Assembly: GCA_949316235.1 (NCBI GenBank)
Contig: OX438744.1
Span: 32,422,778 to 32,486,777 of the forward strand
Reading direction: 5' to 3'
Origin: Oegoconia quadripuncta
Taxonomy: Eukaryota; Arthropoda; Insecta; Lepidoptera; Autostichidae
Length of the DNA stretch: 64,000 nucleotides
A model generated the notes under the pieces. That model did not search any database, had not been told where the DNA came from, and saw nothing but the letters and a program-made list of their open reading frames with translations. Positions 62,111-64,000 of the stretch are shown here, one piece after another. Position numbers and translations under genes: made by a program. How positions within the stretch are numbered: the first letter of the stretch is position 1; each line of letters opens with the position of its first letter.

Positions 62111-62505
62111 CTGTAAGTATTTAGATACCTACTTAATAAAAAGAGAAATAGAACAAGTTATTAAAACAAAACAATACGTGCGTGTACGGTCAGAGATAAT
62201 CCAAATATTTGCGTTGGGGTGTTCTAAACATTGTATTCTATTTAATTATCTAAAAATTTGATGAGGAAGAAGAGTTTATTTCCACCAATGAGCATAAGTA
62301 TACCTACCTACCTACCTACCTACTGCATAATATTTTTACTTAAAATTAAAATAAATAAATAAGTATAGCTTGAAATAACATCCACGGTTCTCCTTTCTAT
62401 ATATATACAGAAATGCTCACGTGACAGGGGCTCATCCCCATCGTCGTTGGAACACAATATTATTTGGTGCAAAAATAACAATCGTAAAATCAAAGTTAAC
62501 CTACC
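62111..62505. other. Unannotated spacer
   Basis: Apart from the CTAC microsatellite, and weak relatives of 59578 and 59665, nothing was recognised. Confidence 0.35.
62302..62323. repeat. (CTAC)n microsatellite
   Basis: Five ACCT/CTAC units. Confidence 0.8.
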
Positions 62506-62734
62506 TTTTTTTTATGAACAAAGTGTTGGTACTTTACCTCAATCACACCTGATGTTAAGTGAAGATGAGGTCGAAGCGTACTGACCCGGTAACCCCAACA
62601 CATTTGGGGGACTGGCTATCTTATCTCTGACAACCGGAACACAACAATGCTATTAACATTGCTGCTTGGCGGCAGATTTAGAATATAAGTTGGTAGTAGC
62701 TAGCCAGGCGGACATATAAAATGCCCTACCACTA
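62506..62734 (-). mobile_element. SINE-A, head missing
   Basis: Poly(T), TATGAACAAAGTGTTGGTAC, body to GGACATATAAAATGCCCTAC. A short deletion removes AGGTGGA after GAGGTCGA. Confidence 0.78.
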
Positions 62735-62784
62735 AAAAGACTACCTATTTCAAATGTACTGTCCTTATATCCAAAGGTTGCATG

Positions 62785-62895
62785 GAAGAGATCGCTTTTA
62801 GTGATAAGGTCGCCAAATTGTACATTCTATTCTTACCACTTTTCTGAAACTGTATTTTCTTTTCTATTGTGCAATAAAGTGTATTGTCAAATACA
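62785..62895 (+). mobile_element. LINE 3' end (family G)
   Basis: GGAAGAGATCGCTTTTAGTG, ATAAGGTCGCCAAATTGTAC, TATTGTGCAATAAAGTGTAT, TGTC. It shows the paired GCG/ATCGCT...AGTGAT hairpin at its start. Confidence 0.75.
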
Positions 62896-62904
62896 ATTAG
62901 AATC

Positions 62905-63047
62905 CATTTCCATACATTTCCTCCGCAGTGATCTCTGCTTGAGGACAGTTAAAAAGGAACAGCTTTATGTAACTTGTATAGCGGCATCTCTTTCTAACTA
63001 TCCTCAAGCGCAGATCTACGCTTGAGCAACATTCTGAAATACGGGCC
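62905..63047 (-). mobile_element. GGCCCGTATT inverted-repeat element, copy 2, one end decayed
   Basis: The minus strand starts GGCCCGTATTTCAGAATGTT, GCTCAAGCGTAGATCTGCGC and has TTTTTAACTGTCCTCAAGC. The opposite terminus is lost. Confidence 0.6.
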
Positions 63048-63460
63048 TAAATGTAATTTTGAGGTAACATGGAATACCGTGACGATTAAACCCTCTTATC
63101 GAGAGATAATAACATGGTACGTAATGTAATATATGTAACTCATGAAATGTAATAACTGATAAATTTTAATTAAACCGTCATCTAATATCGTAAGACCTCA
63201 TACGAAGTATATCTTACGCCACACACAGAAAGGCTGGTACGCTGCATTGTGTGACACATTATCACAGATAAGAAAAAATGTGATATACCTACTGCGCCAT
63301 GTCATTTATGGTTAAGGAGGCCAAGTAAGCCGCTGATTCCATGGATATTTACAACATCAACTGAGTGACTGGTCTTAAGACTGAAAGGTATACGATTCGA
63401 TGGTATCTGCTATTGCTGCATATCAGAGCTTTGAACATCGGTCAAGATCGCATAGAAAGA
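63048..63460. other. Unannotated spacer
   Basis: Nothing recognised. Confidence 0.35.
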
Positions 63461-63560
63461 AAGAAAGAAACTGTTTATTCGCCACTTCGACACATATACA
63501 ACAATAAAATTGTTAGGCAAGTAAAATAACAGAACACTCAGATAAGTGTCGCAGCAGCGA
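63461..63560 (-). mobile_element. LINE 3' end with (AAAG/CTTT)n tail
   Basis: AAAGAAAGAAAGAAACTGTT, TATTCGCCACTTCGACACAT. A tetramer tail beside a unique block, on the minus strand. Single copy in the window. Confidence 0.4.
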
Positions 63561-63588
63561 AAGGGAAATGACAGCTATATGCTGACCG

Positions 63589-63748
63589 TCTTATTCATAA
63601 AAATTTACAAACGCTTTATAAGCCTGTTTTAGTTAAAGTATGTCTTGTCTCTGTCGTTCATAAGGAAATGTAGTAATGAAAGATAGTGACAAAATATAAT
63701 TTAACTAAAACAGGCTTATAAAGGGTTTGTAAATTTTTATGAATAAGA
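63589..63748. mobile_element. MITE with 49-bp inverted repeats
   Basis: TCTTATTCATAAAAATTTAC and the next 29 bases match the complement of the right end with a single mismatch (ACGC versus ACCC). Length 160 bp. No target duplication identified. The high arm identity suggests a young element or conversion between arms. Confidence 0.85.
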
Positions 63749-63904
63749 GGGTGAGCTTATAAGAGCTCAGCGCTGGTTTACTGTGGCACCCAGAGCAGAC
63801 GAGTTACCGTCGCTAGTTGCATAAAGACAGGACAAGTCAAAGGAATTAAAATGTGCTATGTAAATTAAATAAATACATAAAGATACTTGTTATGTGACAT
63901 AAAA

Positions 63905-63925
63905 CTTATATATATATATATATAT
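63905..63925. repeat. (TA)n microsatellite
   Basis: About ten TA units just before the SINE-B piece. Confidence 0.85.
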
Positions 63926-64000
63926 ACAAAAAAAATGTATTTGTGTAGTTTATCAACCATCTGGTATCCATAACACAAGCCTAGATGCTTACTATGGACC
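63926..64000 (+). mobile_element. SINE-B 3' part, cut by the window end
   Basis: ATACAAAAAAAATGTATTTG, TGTAGTTTATCAACCATCTG, GTATCCATAACACAAGCCTA. The head is absent and the copy continues beyond the window. Confidence 0.75.

Overview
ORGANISM. The window looks like nuclear DNA of an insect, most probably a moth or butterfly (Lepidoptera). It is AT-rich and has no operon structure, ribosome binding sites or long open frames apart from one retrotransposon. It is crowded with 5'-truncated non-LTR retrotransposons, tRNA-derived SINEs with poly(A) tails, and small inverted-repeat elements. Several of these types (R1-clade LINE, repeats carrying CCGCGGCTTCGCC or GATAAGGCCGCC, LINE tails ending in GATGAT, TATC or TTTGAT repeats) are ones I associate with lepidopteran genomes. 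The species cannot be told from the sequence. || LAYOUT. No complete host gene is visible. 1-5 kb: LINE and SINE fragments and one plausible internal coding exon (1420-1602, +). 5-12 kb: sparse, with three broken reverse-transcriptase C-termini or tails near 9.3-11.2 kb. 12-16 kb: a CR1-like LINE end, a plausible terminal exon (12873-12998, -) and an inverted SINE pair. 17-18 kb: a diverged local duplication and two inverted LINE C-termini. 22-27 kb: relatively repeat-poor, with two GC-richer stretches that could be promoters or first exons on the minus strand and a hydrophobic ORF (23651-24088, -). 28 kb: a 3-copy tandem repeat. 30-34 kb: a perfect 28-bp palindrome, a possible membrane-protein exon (31176-31372, -), SINEs, and a TA-flanked MITE carrying a nested LINE tail. 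35.3-36.9 kb: a GC-rich R1-clade LINE insertion with target-site duplication, the best-supported feature of the window. 37-47 kb: dense nested SINEs and LINEs. 47.6-51 kb: repeat-poor, with a candidate plus-strand promoter and noncoding first exon. 51-64 kb: again dense repeats, including 5S-rRNA-derived repeats, a TTAA-flanked MITE and a second TA-flanked MITE. || HOW IT FITS TOGETHER. Most of the recognisable content is mobile DNA. LINE ends and SINEs are repeatedly inserted into one another, so a relative order of insertion can be read at several sites. The most unusual patterns are: (1) SINE family A lying directly upstream of CR1-like LINE 3' fragments at three separate places; (2) an R1-clade insertion in a short telomere-like CCTAACCTAAC site; (3) a 42-bp LINE tail with its own 7-bp target duplication inside a MITE; (4) a small family of repeats derived from 5S rRNA. 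I found no CRISPR array, no functional tRNA or rRNA gene, no endogenous virus and no convincing new gene system.
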